The notes beneath the pieces were generated by a model. The model made no database searches and was not told the origin of the DNA. It worked only from the letters and a program-made list of their open reading frames with translations. A program made the translations under genes and the position numbers. Source: a virus. From it: a stretch of 21,375 nucleotides of DNA. Shown here piece by piece: positions 19,279 through 21,375 of the stretch (position 1 is the stretch's first letter; the number at the start of each line of letters is the position of its first letter). The DNA lies in IMG/VR virus record IMGVR_UViG_3300020395_000130, positions 1-21,375 of that record. The stretch is one strand, 5' to 3'.

Positions 19279-20994
19279 ATGGCAGCTATTATTTCAGAAA
19301 AGTTTAGGATCTTCAATGCGAAGCAGTTTAGAGAATCTCTAAGCGAAGCAGCAGGAACTAACATGTATTTCTTCGTTGGAAGACCTCAAGCATGGTATGG
19401 TTACCTTGAGATCTACAATGTTGTAGGAACATTCCAAGTTGGTGAAACAATCACAGGTGGTGGTTTAACCGCTACAATCAACGAGGTTCATACAAATAGT
19501 CTACTCGTTACCGCAACGACTACAACAGCAGCTCCAGCAGCAGGTAGCACCATTACAGGTGGTACTTCAACTGCTACTGCTAAATCAAAGACTTATAGAT
19601 ATGCCACTGAAGATGCTCCCCCTGCTCCTACTGATAACCAAGTAGAGAAAGGTGATGTATATGATGATCTCATTGCTGCTAAGAGAATTATTGAAGATAA
19701 TACTAGGTTAGTTGCCCCTCGTTTCAATTGGAGTTTGACAACAAACCCTAAGTTTGATATGTATCGTCCTAATTACTCTGTCACACCTGGTGGTGGTGGA
19801 GCAATTGGTGTACAGACTGCATTAGGTAATTCCGCATTATCTGGATCTAAGTATTATGTAATGAACTCCAATTATGAGGTGTTCAAGTGTTTGTATAATG
19901 GTCAAACTCCTGCTAACCCATCTGGACAGAATGCTCAGAAAGAGCCTTCTACAACTCCACAAGCATCTGATGGCACATATGCAAGTGGTGTATTTACAGA
20001 GGCTGCTGGTACAGCAGGTTATGTTTGGAAGTATATGTACACCTTAAGTACTGCTGAAGTTATTGCTTTCTTGTCTAGTGATTTTATGCCTATTGGAGCA
20101 TATACTGGTACTGCTGCTGTTGATGGTGCAATTCATATTGCTGTAATAACAGATGGTGGTTCTAATCTTCCTAATGGTACTTTATATGTACCTGTAGATG
20201 GAGATGGTTCTGGTGCTAAGGTTAAACTTACTACAAGTAGTGGTACTATTGATGCAGTAAGTATGGAAGCAGTTGGAACTGGGTATACCTATGGTAGTAT
20301 TCGTTTGGTACAGGGTAATGTATTTACAGATGCTGCTCTTACCACTACTGCTACTGTTGGTGGAAATGCTTTAGGTACTGTTGAGGTTGTTTTATCACCT
20401 GAAGGTGGTCATGGTGCTGATCTTGCTAATGAGTTCTTTGCTAAGAGAGTTATGGCGAATATTCGTCTAACTTATGCAGAGGGTTCTGGAGACTTCCCAG
20501 TTGATAATGATTTCCGTAGAATTGGAATCATTCAAGATCCATATAACTACGGTACTACAACTGTTGCTACTGCAACTACACTTCGTGGAACACATGCAAT
20601 AAAAGTTACTGGTAGTGGTGATTATACTGTTGATGAAGAAATAACTCAAACAGTAACATCACCTGTTGCTGGTACTGCTAAGGGAAGAGTTGTTTCATGG
20701 GATGCAACAAATGGTATTTTGAAATATTTCCAATCTCCTGATCTTCATACCGACAATGGTGTTGTACGTGCATTTAACCATGCTACTAATAATGTGACTG
20801 GTGCTACTTCAACTACTGCACGTCCGATTGATGGAAACCAAGATACAGCACTTGCTGACATCTCTTTCACAGACGGAAAAGCAACCCCTGAAATCGCAGC
20901 AAACTCTGGAGATATCGTATACATAGAGAACAGAAGACAGATTACAAGAGCTGCTGACCAAATTGAGGACATCAAGCTCGTAATTGAATTCTGA
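19279..20994 (+). CDS. 8: Baseplate wedge subunit gp8, enlarged (571 aa)
   Basis: The start (KFRIFNAKQFRESLSEAAGT, then NMYFFVGRPQAW), the DVYDDLIAAKRI and PRFNWSLTTNPKFDMYRPNY segments, KYYVMNSNYEVFKCLYNG and GYVWKYMYTLSTAEVIAFLS are typical of gp8 of T4-like cyanophages. T4 gp8 is 334 aa; here two extra beta modules are inserted, one at about residues 44-112 (GTFQVGETITGGGLTATI) inside the N-terminal part and one at about 430-500 (SGDYTVDEEITQTVT). They resemble modules of the giant protein next door, suggesting domain sharing. In T4, gp8 dimers join gp7 and gp10 in the outer wedge. It has its own late promoter; the ribosome-binding site is weak. Confidence 0.88.
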   Translation: MAAIISEKFRIFNAKQFRESLSEAAGTNMYFFVGRPQAWYGYLEIYNVVGTFQVGETITGGGLTATINEVHTNSLLVTATTTTAAPAAGSTITGGTSTATAKSKTYRYATEDAPPAPTDNQVEKGDVYDDLIAAKRIIEDNTRLVAPRFNWSLTTNPKFDMYRPNYSVTPGGGGAIGVQTALGNSALSGSKYYVMNSNYEVFKCLYNGQTPANPSGQNAQKEPSTTPQASDGTYASGVFTEAAGTAGYVWKYMYTLSTAEVIAFLSSDFMPIGAYTGTAAVDGAIHIAVITDGGSNLPNGTLYVPVDGDGSGAKVKLTTSSGTIDAVSMEAVGTGYTYGSIRLVQGNVFTDAALTTTATVGGNALGTVEVVLSPEGGHGADLANEFFAKRVMANIRLTYAEGSGDFPVDNDFRRIGIIQDPYNYGTTTVATATTLRGTHAIKVTGSGDYTVDEEITQTVTSPVAGTAKGRVVSWDATNGILKYFQSPDLHTDNGVVRAFNHATNNVTGATSTTARPIDGNQDTALADISFTDGKATPEIAANSGDIVYIENRRQITRAADQIEDIKLVIEF

Positions 20995-21022
20995 TATCAA
21001 TCCAAGCTAAAAGAAAAGTGAG

Positions 21023-21375
21023 ATGCCTCAGAAGACGAACCTTAACGTAGCACCGTACTACGATGATTTTGCACAAGATAAGAACTTCTACAAGGTTCTC
21101 TTTCGCCCTGGATATTCAATCCAAGCGAGGGAGTTAACCCAGTTACAGTCTATTCTGCAAAATCAGATAGAGAGTTTTGGTAAATATGCTTTTAAGCAAG
21201 GTGAATTAGTCATACCTGGTGAGGTTGGTCTTAACACTAAACTTCCATTTGTTAAACTATCTTCAGTATCAGAGATACCAACAAATGTTGGTGGAAGTAT
21301 AGTTTATAAGAAGTATGATATTACCCAATTAAAGGGACAACAATTAAAAGGTTTAACTTCTGGTGTTATTGCTAC
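21023..21375 (+). CDS. DUF4815-like virion structural protein (partial, 5' end)
   Basis: The first 117 codons of a gene cut by the window edge. NVAPYYDDFAQDKNFYKVLF and RPGYSIQARELTQLQSILQN, then QIESFGKYAFKQGELVIPG, are characteristic of the N-terminus of DUF4815-type phage structural proteins, which lie beside baseplate genes in cyanophages. The full protein is usually several hundred residues or more. The exact place in the virion is not known; peripheral baseplate or tail-fibre attachment is a fair guess. The purine-rich AAAAGTGAG lies just before the ATG. Confidence 0.85.
   Translation, partial: MPQKTNLNVAPYYDDFAQDKNFYKVLFRPGYSIQARELTQLQSILQNQIESFGKYAFKQGELVIPGEVGLNTKLPFVKLSSVSEIPTNVGGSIVYKKYDITQLKGQQLKGLTSGVIA

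Overview
The window reads as a piece of a T4-like (Tevenvirinae-type) myovirus that infects a marine cyanobacterium. The evidence is baseplate genes in T4 order (gp25, gp6, a giant gp7-position protein, gp8), TATAAATA/CTAAATA late promoters, giant modular structural proteins with marine-phage style repeats and a YHYH-like domain, and small genes of cyanophage type. Every supported gene is on the + strand, and I see no tRNA, integrase, insertion sequence or CRISPR array. The taxonomic call rests on recognised families and was not tested by a search.

Region 1 (1 to about 6870) is an accessory island of about 24 tiny genes (42 to 150 codons), often coupled by ATGA or TAATG overlaps. Much of it is duplicated. 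A 115/116-codon gene, a 102/103-codon gene, a 55/57-codon gene, a 46-codon gene and a structured RNA each occur twice. The island is punctuated by a repeated regulatory module: a 20-bp near-palindrome (consensus ccagttcacaaactgtccac), usually a hairpin or intrinsic terminator, then a TATAAT-like -10 box that starts 28-29 bp after the repeat. In four genes the -10 box ends exactly 6 bp before the ATG, which predicts leaderless mRNAs. In two modules the predicted first transcribed base is the first base of the closing stem of a duplicated RNA.

That RNA (1161-1301 and 4868-4962) is the best candidate for something undescribed. The two copies share a core of about 72 nt with three differences. 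Two of these form a compensating base-pair change and the third turns a G-U pair into G-C. The flanking arms differ in sequence, yet each copy still forms a long closing stem.

Region 2 (about 6870 to 8550) starts with a late promoter next to a sigma-70-like promoter. It holds small genes of the structural cluster, including two genes overlapping out of frame, a small basic protein and a minimal SET-domain protein.

Region 3 (8555 to the end) is the baseplate cluster: gp25, gp6, a 2822-residue modular baseplate/tail protein, an enlarged gp8, and the start of a DUF4815-like structural protein. These proteins would assemble the baseplate wedges and attached peripheral structures late in infection.
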